DNA from: an uncultured Paracoccaceae bacterium
Lineage (GTDB): Bacteria; Pseudomonadota; Alphaproteobacteria; Rhodobacterales; Rhodobacteraceae
Direction: 5' to 3'
Length of the DNA stretch: 64,000 bases
Assembly: GCA_947503965.1 (NCBI GenBank)
Contig: CANNFU010000009.1
Span: forward strand, 124,001-188,000
Shown: positions 1 to 7,799 of the stretch, piece by piece
How the letters are laid out: each line of letters begins with the position of its first letter
How positions within the stretch are numbered: position 1 is the stretch's first letter
Made by a program: the position numbers and the translations under genes
Notes under the pieces: generated by a model
What the model was told of the DNA's origin: nothing
What the model saw: only the letters and a program-made list of their open reading frames with translations
Database searches by the model: none

Positions 1-2
1 TC

Positions 3-431
3 ATCGAAGACAGTGTCCTGTCTTATGAGCCGCTATCTACGGGTTGGCTGGATGATCTGTTACAAGAGGTAGGGGAACTCGTTCGTCAATTGACCGGTGG
101 TGAGGTAGAGGCACCTACGATAGCGACCGCAGGGGAAGTGAATTATGACACCGACGAGATGTTTGCTCTGCGCGCAGTTTTGTTCGATGTGATCTGGGAT
201 TATTTTGATACTCAAACCGTGGATGCTGAGAGAGCATTTCTGGTCGATTTTTTCTACGGCATTGATTTTACACATTGGACCAAATGGGCCGTTCTCCTGC
301 TCTATACAGATTTAGATCTTCGATTGCCCACTGTTTTAAATGCGAGACGAAATAGCGTTGACTTTGCTATTGATGGAAAAAAACTCGTCTATTCGTTACA
401 CTCAGAAAAAACGCAAGACGCAGCTTCTTGA
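3..431 (+). CDS. Hypothetical protein, 5' end outside window
   Basis: The reading frame is open from the first bases of the window to a TGA at 429-431, so this is the C-terminal 142 residues or so of a longer protein. An internal TTG at 90 exists, but the frame upstream is open and protein-like, so the start is probably before base 1. The product is acidic in its first half, aromatic-rich in the middle (around DYF, DFFYGIDF, HWTKW) and has no signal peptide or membrane segment. I do not recognise the family. The base composition is clearly lower in GC than the rest of the window and the next gene downstream is broken, which suggests an accessory, recently acquired patch. Length, charge and setting would fit an orphan immunity-type protein, but that is only a guess. 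Confidence 0.5.
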   Translation: MEDSVLSYEPLSTGWLDDLLQEVGELVRQLTGGEVEAPTIATAGEVNYDTDEMFALRAVLFDVIWDYFDTQTVDAERAFLVDFFYGIDFTHWTKWAVLLLYTDLDLRLPTVLNARRNSVDFAIDGKKLVYSLHSEKTQDAAS

Positions 432-698
432 CCGCCCCCAGTTAGGTTATGATACGCGCCTTATCCGGTGGCTGCTCTGCCACTTTTATTTCATAATGTT
501 TGCGGCGACCATTGTTCTGGCTGGTCAGCAAGCGGCACGAGTGGCGTTTGAACAAAGCCGGGCTGAAATGGTTGGCGTTGAATTATTGTGAATGGGCAAC
601 GTGGGTACGCTGCTGAGGTGGCGAACCAGACGGCGCGTACCCTGCCTGGCAATATACCCCGGTGGTTATCCTCACTCCGAAACCATAAAGTAAAACTA

Positions 699-1444
699 AT
701 GACACGTAGATACACGGACGTCACAAAATACAAAGATCTACGACCTGCATCGGAGTAAATCCTGCTGGAACAGGTTCAGACCATTACAGATTGGTCCTAT
801 AGCACGTCCAAGAGTTCGTTTGTGTACCGTGTTTCCCAAAACACGAACGTTGAGATTTCGACGGGCCTCTCGCCCAAAAGTACTTATGTGAACTTTCAAT
901 TCGCAATTCGGGTAACAAATAAACTTGTAAAGAAAGTGTCGGAGAGCCTTGGACACCGCAAGCCATTCAGTGATTTGGTTGTGGTTTGGGGTCGTGAGCG
1001 GTTCATTCCTGACGAATTGGGTAGAGGTTCCCTTATGGTCTATTTGCCGAATACGTCCGACCTGTTTGATGCGGAGAATTCGAAGGGAATAACAGATATG
1101 TCCAACTTGCCGATTTTCCAGAACGCCTAGCGGCAATCTTTGAGCTATCAGAATCTGAAATAAATAGGCTATTCGACCTTTCTTCAGAGGAAGCGCTCAT
1201 TCGATCAATTGCCAGTCATCCGATCGGAACATTTCGAGCGCCGGATATCCTCATGATCAAGCTGATGCTCGGCGAGGGGGATTATTATGACGAGCTGCTA
1301 ACTTTCTACGATCAACCAGCGGAGACCTTGTGGAAAGAAGTTGAAAGAGGATTTGTGATAAATCAGGGTTTCCAGAGGGAGGTTGGCGAAGCAATGACGG
1401 CCATCTATAGAAGTGGAAATTTTCCGAAATTCGATTTTTCCTGA
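699..1444 (+). pseudogene. Broken hypothetical gene (in-frame stop plus frameshift)
   Basis: From the ATG at 699 the frame reads about 19 residues (MTRRYTDVTKYKDL...) to a TAA at 756-758, then continues in the same frame without interruption as protein-like sequence to a TAG at 1128. The +2 frame, open from about 1070, then carries on with natural-looking sequence (...NRYVQLADFPERLAAIF...) to TGA at 1442-1444. A gene of about 245 codons with one nonsense codon and a one-base shift between about 1070 and 1127 explains this best. The assembled product is soluble and acidic at its C-terminus and matches no family I know. Two independent lesions argue for real decay, although sequencing error cannot be excluded for either one alone. 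Low GC and the IS relic just downstream support a degenerating island. Confidence 0.55.
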
Positions 1445-1590
1445 CAATTCATGATCGGCGTAGATCTGATGTCTAAGCATCATTGCTTAGATAACGAGTG
1501 TGCCCTGCTCTCCTTGGATTGCGCGTTTATATATTAGCTCTGTTCAGGTTTGATGCGCTACCCGACATCTGGGCCATTGCGAACTGGAAT

Positions 1591-1695
1591 TTTCCATCAA
1601 GGCAAATCATCGGTGTGCTGAAGGAGAGCGAGGCGACGACGGATGAGACTTGTCTTCGGCACGCTATCAGCTACGTTCCATATCTAGCGCAACCG
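1591..1695 (+). mobile_element. Relic of an IS3-family OrfA (HTH_Tnp_1) transposase
   Basis: The frame at 1591 encodes SRQIIGVLKESEATTDETC followed by LRHAIS. This closely follows the N-terminal helix-turn-helix of IS3-family OrfA proteins (pattern ...QIIGVLKEAEAG...ELCRRHGIS...). The similarity stops after about 30 residues and no OrfB, terminal inverted repeat or target duplication is visible, so only a fragment remains. The rest of the 1445-1778 gap holds no gene I can support. Its presence beside a broken gene marks the left end of the window as a site of past insertion and decay. Family assignment rests on motif memory. Confidence 0.5.
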
Positions 1696-1778
1696 AGGCA
1701 GCAAGCGGCTTCAGGCGGGCGAAAGTGGTCATCTGGTTGTCGTTATCGCTGTGTAGACGATGTGTCCACGTGAACACA

Positions 1779-2981
1779 TTACTGGGGCGCGACGTATCTT
1801 TCGGCGCGCAGACGGACAAAACCCGTATCGCCTTCGAACAAGCGCACCCCGATCAGATAGGTACCCTGGGGCACACGGGCAGCAACAAGACTATCCAGCC
1901 CATCGCCATAATCATCGTTTAACGCGACGCGGCGACCCAGATCGTCAAAAACGACCAGCCAGGTATCGACGCCCTCACCACCCACAGCTTCGACCAAAAG
2001 CAAGCCGCTTTGCGGCATCTCGACGCTGAACCACGTGACATCGGACGAGACCTGCAATTCCTGCAACGCGCGCGTCTCCAGCATACCAAGGTCTGTTACC
2101 GGTGTTTCGCCCTGCAGTGGCGGTGCGGCCTCGCCACGTGCATAAAGCGCCTGAAACGCGGCCTCCGGATCATAAACATCGACGCTTACGGTGATTGGTG
2201 CGCTGTTGTCGCTCAGCGCCTGCATTTCAATACAATATGTGCCGGGATCAAGCGGGTCGGATATGTTAATCCGTGCGTTCAGGCCATCAAAATCGTCGTT
2301 ATCATCAATATATTCGCCATCCTGATCATAAAGCGTGATCAGCGGATCGGCGTCTTCATTTTCTGCGATGATGCTGATTGGTGCAGCTTCGTCCAGGGTA
2401 AAGCTCCAATAAGGTGTCTCGGCGGCCGATGCGGTCGCAGTGCTGCCGACGCCGCCCAGTGATGTGGCGGTGTCACAGCTTCCTTCTGACATAGGTTCTT
2501 CGCCGGCGGTCTCGGCGATCCCTTCGGTCAATGGTTGCTGATCCTGCCGGCCGACGCGCACAAAGGCAGTCATCGGGCCGCCGTCGAAACTGCGCAAAGT
2601 CATGCAATAGGTGCCTGTCTCCAGAAATGTCTCGGCACGTGATGCGCCATTGCCGCCAGAATCATCGTCTGAAATGATCACACTGCCATCCGCACCCAGC
2701 ACATCAATAACCGGATCACCGGCGCCGCGACCTGCAGCCTCTATGCGTACATCTGTCGGTGCGCTAAGCGAAAAGAGGGCGACATATTCATTACCGCCTA
2801 AAACCAGAGCCATTTGTTCCTGGAAATTTTCGACCGTTGCAATATCCGAAGACGCCTCGTCCCCTCCGATCCACTGGCCATTCGCGCCGCTGCCACCACA
2901 TAAATTGTCCTGTGCAAATGCGGGGCCGGCTACAGCAAAAATAATGGTGGCCAATGCAGCGGTTTTGGTTGGAAATATCAT
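1779..2981 (-). CDS. Secreted PPC-like repeat protein
   Basis: This 400-residue protein has a clear Sec signal peptide (MIFPTKTAALATII...AGPAFA, cleavage near residue 23). Three beta-rich units follow of roughly 110 residues each (about 45-160, 170-280, 290-400). Each contains aspartate-rich DDD/DDND turns and ends in a G-TYC or GTYLIGV strand, the pattern of bacterial pre-peptidase C-terminal (PPC) domains, which in other proteins act as secretion-associated beta-sandwiches. No catalytic domain is attached, so it is a stand-alone periplasmic or extracellular protein with possible metal binding through its Asp clusters. It is a paralogue of the product of 4251-5471: both share the export signal, a GGE.../WIGG stretch near the N-terminus and VRVGRQ/VRLGRQ at the end of the first unit. 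The two lie on either side of a flavin oxidoreductase on the same strand. Function unknown. Confidence 0.75.
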   Translation of the reverse strand: MIFPTKTAALATIIFAVAGPAFAQDNLCGGSGANGQWIGGDEASSDIATVENFQEQMALVLGGNEYVALFSLSAPTDVRIEAAGRGAGDPVIDVLGADGSVIISDDDSGGNGASRAETFLETGTYCMTLRSFDGGPMTAFVRVGRQDQQPLTEGIAETAGEEPMSEGSCDTATSLGGVGSTATASAAETPYWSFTLDEAAPISIIAENEDADPLITLYDQDGEYIDDNDDFDGLNARINISDPLDPGTYCIEMQALSDNSAPITVSVDVYDPEAAFQALYARGEAAPPLQGETPVTDLGMLETRALQELQVSSDVTWFSVEMPQSGLLLVEAVGGEGVDTWLVVFDDLGRRVALNDDYGDGLDSLVAARVPQGTYLIGVRLFEGDTGFVRLRAERYVAPQ

Positions 2982-3029
2982 GAAGCAGGGCCCTCTGTTT
3001 TGGCAAAAAATTCATTTGGCCGCACCGTA

Positions 3030-3047
3030 GCCGCATTGCATTGCGGC
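3030..3047 (-). terminator. Short stem-loop after the oxidoreductase gene
   Basis: GCCGCA and TGCGGC form a perfect 6-bp stem around a 6-base loop, four bases beyond the stop of the minus-strand oxidoreductase. There is no T-run directly after it; a T-rich stretch follows only about 18 bases on. It may be a weak terminator or a message-processing hairpin before the downstream PPC gene. Confidence 0.3.
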
Positions 3048-3050
3048 TGG

Positions 3051-4235
3051 CTACCCGAAATGCGCATTCCAAAGTGGCACGCGGGCCGCGTCCCGCGCGT
3101 TATACGCAGTCAATGCCGTGGCCAGCTCTGTGCTCGGATCAAGCGGACGATCTTCGCCAATCCGTTTCAGGGCTTGCGTATACCATGCAGTCACCCCACC
3201 TTCCGGTGGATCGACAAAGCGGGGGAATGTGACGTCATCGCCAGTACTTTGCCACGTCAGCGGCAAATCCGGCGCTATGACAAGTGCACGGGCCAGACCG
3301 ACGACATCCGCCGCGTTTTCGTTGATTGCTGCTACTGCCTGTGCAGCGGTTTTGAACCCGCCGGTGATCATCAAGGGTTTGTCCGTGCAAGCACGGGCCG
3401 CTTTTCCAAACGCGGTGAAATAAGGGCCGCGCCCCGCGCGATCGGATGCCGATTTTGCACCAGGAAAATAGGTGCCCCCGCTGATATCAATCAGATCAAT
3501 GCTGCTGGTATCGAGCACCTTGATCACGGCGAGCGCCTCATCCTGCGCGAACCCACCCTCCAATTGATCGGTAGCATTCAGTTTCAACGCCACAGGATAC
3601 GCCGCGCCGACAGCGGCGCGGACGGCACCAATCACCTCCAGCAAGAGACGCATACGGTGAGCCAGCGGTCCGCCATAGGCATCTGAACGCTTATTGAATA
3701 GCGGTGACAAAAACTGGCTGAGCAGAAACCCATGGGCGGCATGGATTTGCACGCCCCCAAATCCGACGGCCTTTGCGTGCGTGGCAGTGCGGGCGAATTG
3801 CGCGGGCAATGCGCCAATCTCTTCGCGCGTGAGGGCCGCACATGACAGCTCCGGAAGATCAAGCGCACTTGGACCTTTTGGGTTGCCGATGGGCGGGTGC
3901 GCCATTGCGCCCGCATGCCCCAGCTGCGCCCAAAGCTGCATGTCGTTGGCCGACCCGCGTGCGGTCAGTTCACGCAGGCCAGGGTCGTCCGACAGCGGCC
4001 CAAGCACAAGATTGCCGGGCTTTTCCGCCGCGCGCGGATCACCCTGCACTTCACCGATAATCGCAACGGCGCTCCCACCCATCGCCCAGCGTTCATACAG
4101 ACGTATCTGGGCCGATGTCGGATTGCCCCGACCATCGCCAAGACTGTCGGACATTGCTGATTTTGCGATCCGGTTTTTCAGCGTCACCCCGCATGGCAGG
4201 CATAGTTCTTGAAATAATGGTGCCGTGTCGGTCAT
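3051..4235 (-). CDS. NADH:flavin oxidoreductase, Old Yellow Enzyme family
   Basis: A 394-residue FMN-binding TIM-barrel protein. The N-terminus (LCLPCGVTLKNRIAKSAMSD) is the typical OYE start in which the FMN pocket begins. The substrate and FMN-binding motif IHAAHGFLLSQFLSP lies at residues 164-178, with His165 and His168 in place of the usual H-x2-H/N pair, and RSDAYGG follows at 183. The C-terminal phosphate-binding strand MITGGFK and the DVVGLAR segment are also present. There is no C-terminal FeS or FAD/NAD domain, so it belongs to the short class that reduces activated C=C bonds with NAD(P)H, not to the dienoyl-CoA reductase or TMADH type. Its start follows the upstream PPC gene by only 15 bases, suggesting co-transcription. 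The substrate cannot be told from sequence. Confidence 0.88.
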   Translation of the reverse strand: MTDTAPLFQELCLPCGVTLKNRIAKSAMSDSLGDGRGNPTSAQIRLYERWAMGGSAVAIIGEVQGDPRAAEKPGNLVLGPLSDDPGLRELTARGSANDMQLWAQLGHAGAMAHPPIGNPKGPSALDLPELSCAALTREEIGALPAQFARTATHAKAVGFGGVQIHAAHGFLLSQFLSPLFNKRSDAYGGPLAHRMRLLLEVIGAVRAAVGAAYPVALKLNATDQLEGGFAQDEALAVIKVLDTSSIDLIDISGGTYFPGAKSASDRAGRGPYFTAFGKAARACTDKPLMITGGFKTAAQAVAAINENAADVVGLARALVIAPDLPLTWQSTGDDVTFPRFVDPPEGGVTAWYTQALKRIGEDRPLDPSTELATALTAYNARDAARVPLWNAHFG

Positions 4236-4250
4236 GCGGCAGTCCTTTGA

Positions 4251-5471
4251 TTACGGTTGCGCGATTGTCACGTTGATTGGCACGACCTGCCCGACCTCGA
4301 AATGGCCGATACCAAGGCGGTAGGTGCCCGGCAGTAACTGCGCACTGTATCGGTTGGTGTCAGCATAATAATACTCTTCAACGGCACCAAAGCCCTGCGA
4401 TACTTGGTTCCCCTGCAGATCGAACAGCTTCATCGGGATGCCTGCGTCCGGGAAGTCCGGCGCAGTAGCCTGAATAATTACCGGTGCCGCTTCATCCTGC
4501 GTGAAGACCAGCCAGCTCACGTTGCGACCCACATCTACGGTCATTGTGGTGCGATCACCGAAATCGATGATCGGATGGCCGCTGTCGAGCGGCGGGGCCT
4601 CGCGTCCGTGATTGTATTCGTTTGCGGCGATTTCGGCCGGATGATAAACGGCAATGGTCAGCGGAAATGGCACATCCGGCTTATCGGCCTCAACTGAAAC
4701 GCAATAGGTGCCGGCGATCATCGCATAACCGGGTACGATTCTTTCATAACCGCCCAGACGGTGTTCATCGCCACCCCAGATCTGCAAATCGTCAATATTG
4801 TGTAGATTGATATGCGGTTGCGCGGCATCGCTGTCGGCCACAATCGTCACACGGTTTTCGGCGGTCATTTCGAAACGCACCAAGGGCGTTTCGCGCGCGG
4901 TGATCATCCGGGTCGTGCCAACATCACCGAAAAGCGGTGCCTGTTCGCAATCGGTCAGTTCGCGCATGTCATCAGGTATGGCAGTTGTCAGGGGCGTGTG
5001 CTCTTGCCGACCCAACCGCACGAGGGCATCGGCAGCACGGCCCTGTCCGGCTTCGATGTAAAGGCAGTATTGACCTGCCCCCAGCAGCTTTTCATCCCGA
5101 CCGCCCGTAAACCGACCATCGTCTTCTGCATGGACCTTTCGCCAACCATCGGCCCCTTCGCTGATATAAGCTAAGGCGTTGGTATCGGCGTCGCGATTGG
5201 CGACCTCCAGTCTGACATCCACGGCCGCGCTGACAGACATGTAGTACACATGTATCATGTTTGCGGGTACCTGTTCGCTGATATCGAGATATCCGGACGC
5301 GGTTGCCACATCCCATGCGCCACGTTCACCGCCGATCCAGCCTTTGACGTCGTAAAACGGCTCTGTCCCATGACTGCCAAGATAGCATGGGAAGGGGCCA
5401 TCCTGCGCCACAGCGGGAGAGGTGAAACCAAGTAATGCGGTGGCGGTGATCAGTGAATGACGTAGCAGCAT
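4251..5471 (-). CDS. Secreted PPC-like repeat protein, paralogue
   Basis: 406 residues with a Sec signal peptide (MLLRHSLITATALLGFTSPAVA, cleavage near residue 22). It has the same overall plan as the product of 1779-2981: a cysteine near the mature N-terminus, a WIGGERGAWDVATASGYL-like opening unit, and three beta-rich PPC-like repeats each ending in a G-x-YC or GTYRLGIG strand. Cysteines occur in pairs (CYL/CLY and CEQ/YC), so disulphides in an oxidising compartment are likely. The gene is first in a three-gene minus-strand set with the OYE-type enzyme. No enzyme motif is visible. A role in binding at the cell surface or in the periplasm is plausible but unproven. Confidence 0.72.
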   Translation of the reverse strand: MLLRHSLITATALLGFTSPAVAQDGPFPCYLGSHGTEPFYDVKGWIGGERGAWDVATASGYLDISEQVPANMIHVYYMSVSAAVDVRLEVANRDADTNALAYISEGADGWRKVHAEDDGRFTGGRDEKLLGAGQYCLYIEAGQGRAADALVRLGRQEHTPLTTAIPDDMRELTDCEQAPLFGDVGTTRMITARETPLVRFEMTAENRVTIVADSDAAQPHINLHNIDDLQIWGGDEHRLGGYERIVPGYAMIAGTYCVSVEADKPDVPFPLTIAVYHPAEIAANEYNHGREAPPLDSGHPIIDFGDRTTMTVDVGRNVSWLVFTQDEAAPVIIQATAPDFPDAGIPMKLFDLQGNQVSQGFGAVEEYYYADTNRYSAQLLPGTYRLGIGHFEVGQVVPINVTIAQP

Positions 5472-5579
5472 AGGCGTGTTCCTTTAGTATGGCGCAGGCT
5501 GCGGGTAACACTGATTTCGGGTGTTATGCGATAGCGATGCATACTTTGCCAAATTCAAAACAGACGGTCATGCCCTGTA

Positions 5580-5618
5580 ACGCAAAAGGGCCGCGCCATT
5601 GGCACGACCCTTTCAAAA
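5580..5618 (-). terminator. Rho-independent terminator of rpmJ
   Basis: On the minus strand, AAAGGGTCGTGCC pairs with GGCGCGGCCCTTT (11 Watson-Crick plus two G-U pairs in RNA) around a short AAT loop, followed by TTTTGCGTT. It begins about 20 bases after the rpmJ stop codon. Confidence 0.75.
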
Positions 5619-5638
5619 AACTTGGTGTCTTTCGCGGT

Positions 5639-5764
5639 TCAGCCCTGACGAGCTTTGAACCGGCGTTGCGTCTTGTTGATCACATAGACGCGGCCCTTAC
5701 GGCGCACGACGCGGCAATCGCGATGGCGCTGCTTGAGCGAACGGAGAGAGTTACGTACCTTCAT
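5639..5764 (-). CDS. rpmJ: 50S ribosomal protein L36
   Basis: A 41-residue very basic protein beginning [20 protein letters not shown] and ending RRFKARQG. It is the longer alphaproteobacterial form of L36, with a single Cys and His ([12 protein letters not shown]) in place of the complete four-ligand zinc site of C+ forms. It binds 23S rRNA late in assembly of the large subunit. It is transcribed alone and ends at a strong terminator. A tRNA-Val gene lies just upstream on the same strand. The gene is short and easily missed, but the family match is unmistakable. Confidence 0.95.
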   Translation of the reverse strand: MKVRNSLRSLKQRHRDCRVVRRKGRVYVINKTQRRFKARQG

Positions 5765-5841
5765 GAGGTCGTTCCTTCATGTCGCGGCGCGCGGATTGCG
5801 CCTTGGGTTTCGTTTCAGGCCCAATGGACCCGGTGAATACA

Positions 5842-5916
5842 TGGTGGACGATACTGGGATCGAACCAGTGACCCCTTCGATGTCAACGAAGTGCTCTACC
5901 GCTGAGCTAATCGTCC
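5842..5916 (-). tRNA. tRNA-Val (anticodon GAC)
   Basis: The minus strand folds into a full cloverleaf. The acceptor stem is GGACGAT/ATCGTCC with discriminator A and an encoded CCA at 5842-5844. The D arm is GCTC...GAGC, the anticodon stem CTTCG/CGAAG has loop TTGACAT (anticodon GAC), and the T arm is ACTGG-TTCGATC-CCAGT. It reads GUC/GUU valine codons. It lies 77 bases upstream of rpmJ. Confidence 0.96.
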
Positions 5917-6067
5917 ATGTCGTCTGCAAACGGTGCGCCCCATAACGAAATAGGACGCGAGCCACGCTCACGTCAGTCGTGCGGTCTATAGAAGGAGTCG
6001 GGAAAGGGATCAAGGGCTTTTGGTAAATTGCAAAAACAGTCTATCTTGGAAGCAGAAGGAACGTAAA

Positions 6068-6931
6068 TTGCTGAAATCTGCCTATCATCTGGCCCGTCCG
6101 GCCGCACGTACCACCAGCGTCGTCTTCGCATCCCCCCACAGCGGGCGCGATTACCCAGGGTCATTCCTGCGGCGTACGGTGTTGGACGCCTATGCGGTGC
6201 GGTCGTCCGAAGACGCCTATGTCGATCTGCTGTTTGAGACTGTCCCGGAACATGGCGCGCCCTTCCTGATGGCCTGTGCGCCACGCGCTTACCTAGATCT
6301 GAACAGGGGTGCGGACGAATTGGATTCGGCCCTGATCGAAGGGGTGCGGCGCAGCGCGCACAATCCGCGCATCGCCAGTGGATTGGGCGTGATCCCGCGC
6401 GTGGTGGCGAATGGGCGACAGATCTATCGCGGTAAGCTCAGTCTGGTTGAGGCGCATCACCGGATCGCAAACTACTGGCGACCCTATCACGACCAACTGC
6501 AGACCCTGCTGGATGAAAGCAACAATGCCTTTGGCGAGGCGATCCTGATTGACTGCCACTCGATGCCGCATGAGGCCCTGGAAAGTGTCGGACCACCGGG
6601 AACGGCCCGACCCGATATCGTTCTGGGGGACCGTTTTGGCGCGGCTGCAGGCTGCGGGATCATGGAACATGTCGAAGCCGCGTTCTCCAGCGCCGGCCTG
6701 CGGGTCGCCCGAAACATGCCCTTTGCAGGCGCTTTCATCACACAGCATTACGGGCGGCCATCGCGGGGGCAACACGCCATTCAGGTCGAGATTGATCGCG
6801 CGCTTTATATGGATGAACGGTCACTCGAACCGCATGCAGGATTTGAAGACTTCAAAGCCCTGTTGAATGGCGTGATCGCCGAACTGGTCGAGATCGGGCG
6901 CGAAGCGGATCAACGGGTCGCCGCCGAATAG
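6068..6931 (+). CDS. N-formylglutamate amidohydrolase family protein
   Basis: A 287-residue member of the N-formylglutamate deformylase family. The conserved opening VVFASPHSGRDYP (metal-binding PHSG), the SSEDAYVDLLF segment, the APRAYLDLNR motif and the later ILIDCHSMP are all present in the expected order. The C-terminus has the family's NMPFAGAFITQHYGRP and QVEIDRALYMDE blocks, in which His and Glu complete the zinc and substrate site. These enzymes hydrolyse N-formylglutamate from histidine breakdown, or related N-acyl amino acids; no hut genes are adjacent here, so the substrate is open. I chose the TTG at 6068, preceded by AGAAGGAA, because the family homology starts right after it; the frame itself is open back to 6020. 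Confidence 0.87.
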   Translation: MLKSAYHLARPAARTTSVVFASPHSGRDYPGSFLRRTVLDAYAVRSSEDAYVDLLFETVPEHGAPFLMACAPRAYLDLNRGADELDSALIEGVRRSAHNPRIASGLGVIPRVVANGRQIYRGKLSLVEAHHRIANYWRPYHDQLQTLLDESNNAFGEAILIDCHSMPHEALESVGPPGTARPDIVLGDRFGAAAGCGIMEHVEAAFSSAGLRVARNMPFAGAFITQHYGRPSRGQHAIQVEIDRALYMDERSLEPHAGFEDFKALLNGVIAELVEIGREADQRVAAE

Positions 6932-7041
6932 CAAAATGGATTTCAACCCATCTTACGGAACAACCATTGCCGCAGTGGCATCCGCTTTACGCTCATGCAG
7001 AACACAGTGCTACTGCCCTTCGGTGCCACGCTGCATTTTCA

Positions 7042-7203
7042 TTAGCTGCGCAGAGCGCGCATGATCAGCGTGGCCGCGAATAATATGATGAAGACGAAGA
7101 ACAGGATTTGCGCGATGCCGGCCGACGCCGACGCGATACCACCAAATCCGAAGACGGCTGCGACGATGGCAACCAGAAGAAATACAAGTGCATAATAAAG
7201 CAT
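7042..7203 (-). CDS. DUF1328 small inner-membrane protein
   Basis: A 53-residue peptide, [20 protein letters not shown]..., with two hydrophobic helices separated by a glycine-rich turn ([11 protein letters not shown]) and ending MRALRS. Length and sequence fit the DUF1328/YtjA family of stress-associated membrane peptides of unknown mechanism. The start is fixed by AAAGGAGC seven bases before the ATG. A near-perfect EcfG-type promoter (GGAAC-N16-CGTT) lies about 60 bases upstream, so the gene is probably switched on by the general stress sigma factor encoded at 16441-16995. Confidence 0.88.
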   Translation of the reverse strand: MLYYALVFLLVAIVAAVFGFGGIASASAGIAQILFFVFIILFAATLIMRALRS

Positions 7204-7260
7204 GGTTTGCTCCTTTATCTCGGCAAATGCGCCGCTGCCTGCGACGCCGTTCACCGGTTC

Positions 7261-7285
7261 AACGAGCAAAACGCCTGCGAGTTCC
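7261..7285 (-). promoter_or_regulatory. EcfG-type promoter of the DUF1328 gene
   Basis: On the minus strand GGAAC (7285-7281) is followed after exactly 16 bases by CGTT (7264-7261), the full consensus of alphaproteobacterial general stress promoters. It points at the DUF1328 start about 60 bases away. Confidence 0.7.
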
Positions 7286-7325
7286 CGCAAAGCAAGAATG
7301 CAACCAAAATCAGTCGCAGGCGTTT
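7269..7325. repeat. 12-bp perfect inverted repeat
   Basis: AAACGCCTGCGA (7269-7280) and TCGCAGGCGTTT (7314-7325) are perfect inverted copies separated by 33 bases. The left arm sits inside the spacer of the EcfG-type promoter. It may be an operator for a dimeric regulator, or a terminator-like fold for the opposite side. Confidence 0.5.
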
Positions 7326-7384
7326 GTTATGCAGGTTTGTTGATAAGGGAGACTGAAGTGATGCTCACATATGTCCAAGGTCGT

Positions 7385-7759
7385 TCAAGATGACGTGCAG
7401 CCTTCGTTGTCCGTGCATGTGTGGCGACTATCGATCACGCTGATCACCATATCTGTTGTGAAAGGCAGATCGACGCAAGTGGCTGGAAAAGGCAAGTCAA
7501 CACATTGACCCATGATTACGATGTGACTTCCGCGTGTCGCTGCCATCTGGATCACACGGGTCAGATCACTGCTCTCTTTCAACAGGCCCGCCCTGACGAA
7601 AAGTGTCGTATCCGGACCACAATTGTAAATCGCTGCGCCGATGTCCTGCAGTGACGCACCTGACGCGATATGGCTGTCAGCGTATCGGCTGATCAGCATA
7701 CCTTCCAAATCCATGCACACGATGGGGTCGGACTCAATAATGATGAAGTTTTTAGACAT
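7385..7759 (-). CDS. Pseudo-receiver (response-regulator-like) protein
   Basis: A 124-residue single-domain protein. The start MSKNFIIIESDPIVCMDLEGML matches the first strand and helix of CheY-like receivers, with ESD in place of the acidic pair. Where the phospho-acceptor strand should be, it reads TTLFVRAGLL, so the aspartate is missing. The later strands (HIVIMG) and the region of the conserved Lys are also diverged. It therefore cannot be a normal phosphorylated receiver; it may work as a protein-interaction module. I chose the internal ATG at 7759, preceded by GGGGGT. It is divergent from, and 40 bases away from, a Crp/Fnr regulator, which suggests a functional pair. Confidence 0.6.
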   Translation of the reverse strand: MSKNFIIIESDPIVCMDLEGMLISRYADSHIASGASLQDIGAAIYNCGPDTTLFVRAGLLKESSDLTRVIQMAATRGSHIVIMGQCVDLPFPATCVDLPFTTDMVISVIDSRHTCTDNEGCTSS

Positions 7760-7799
7760 CTGACCCCCACGGTTCACTTACGAATAGCGTCGCGAAGAC

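Noticed and set aside
340-591. ORF with RLIRWLLCHFYFIMFAATIVLAG, faintly like the C-terminus of an IS5-type transposase
   Set aside because: Only about 25 residues resemble the family, no catalytic residues or inverted repeats are seen, and it overlaps the end of the partial CDS.
7371-7508. Plus-strand 45-codon ORF starting MSKVVQDDVQPSL
   Set aside because: It is antisense to the pseudo-receiver gene over most of its length and has no ribosome site or family match.
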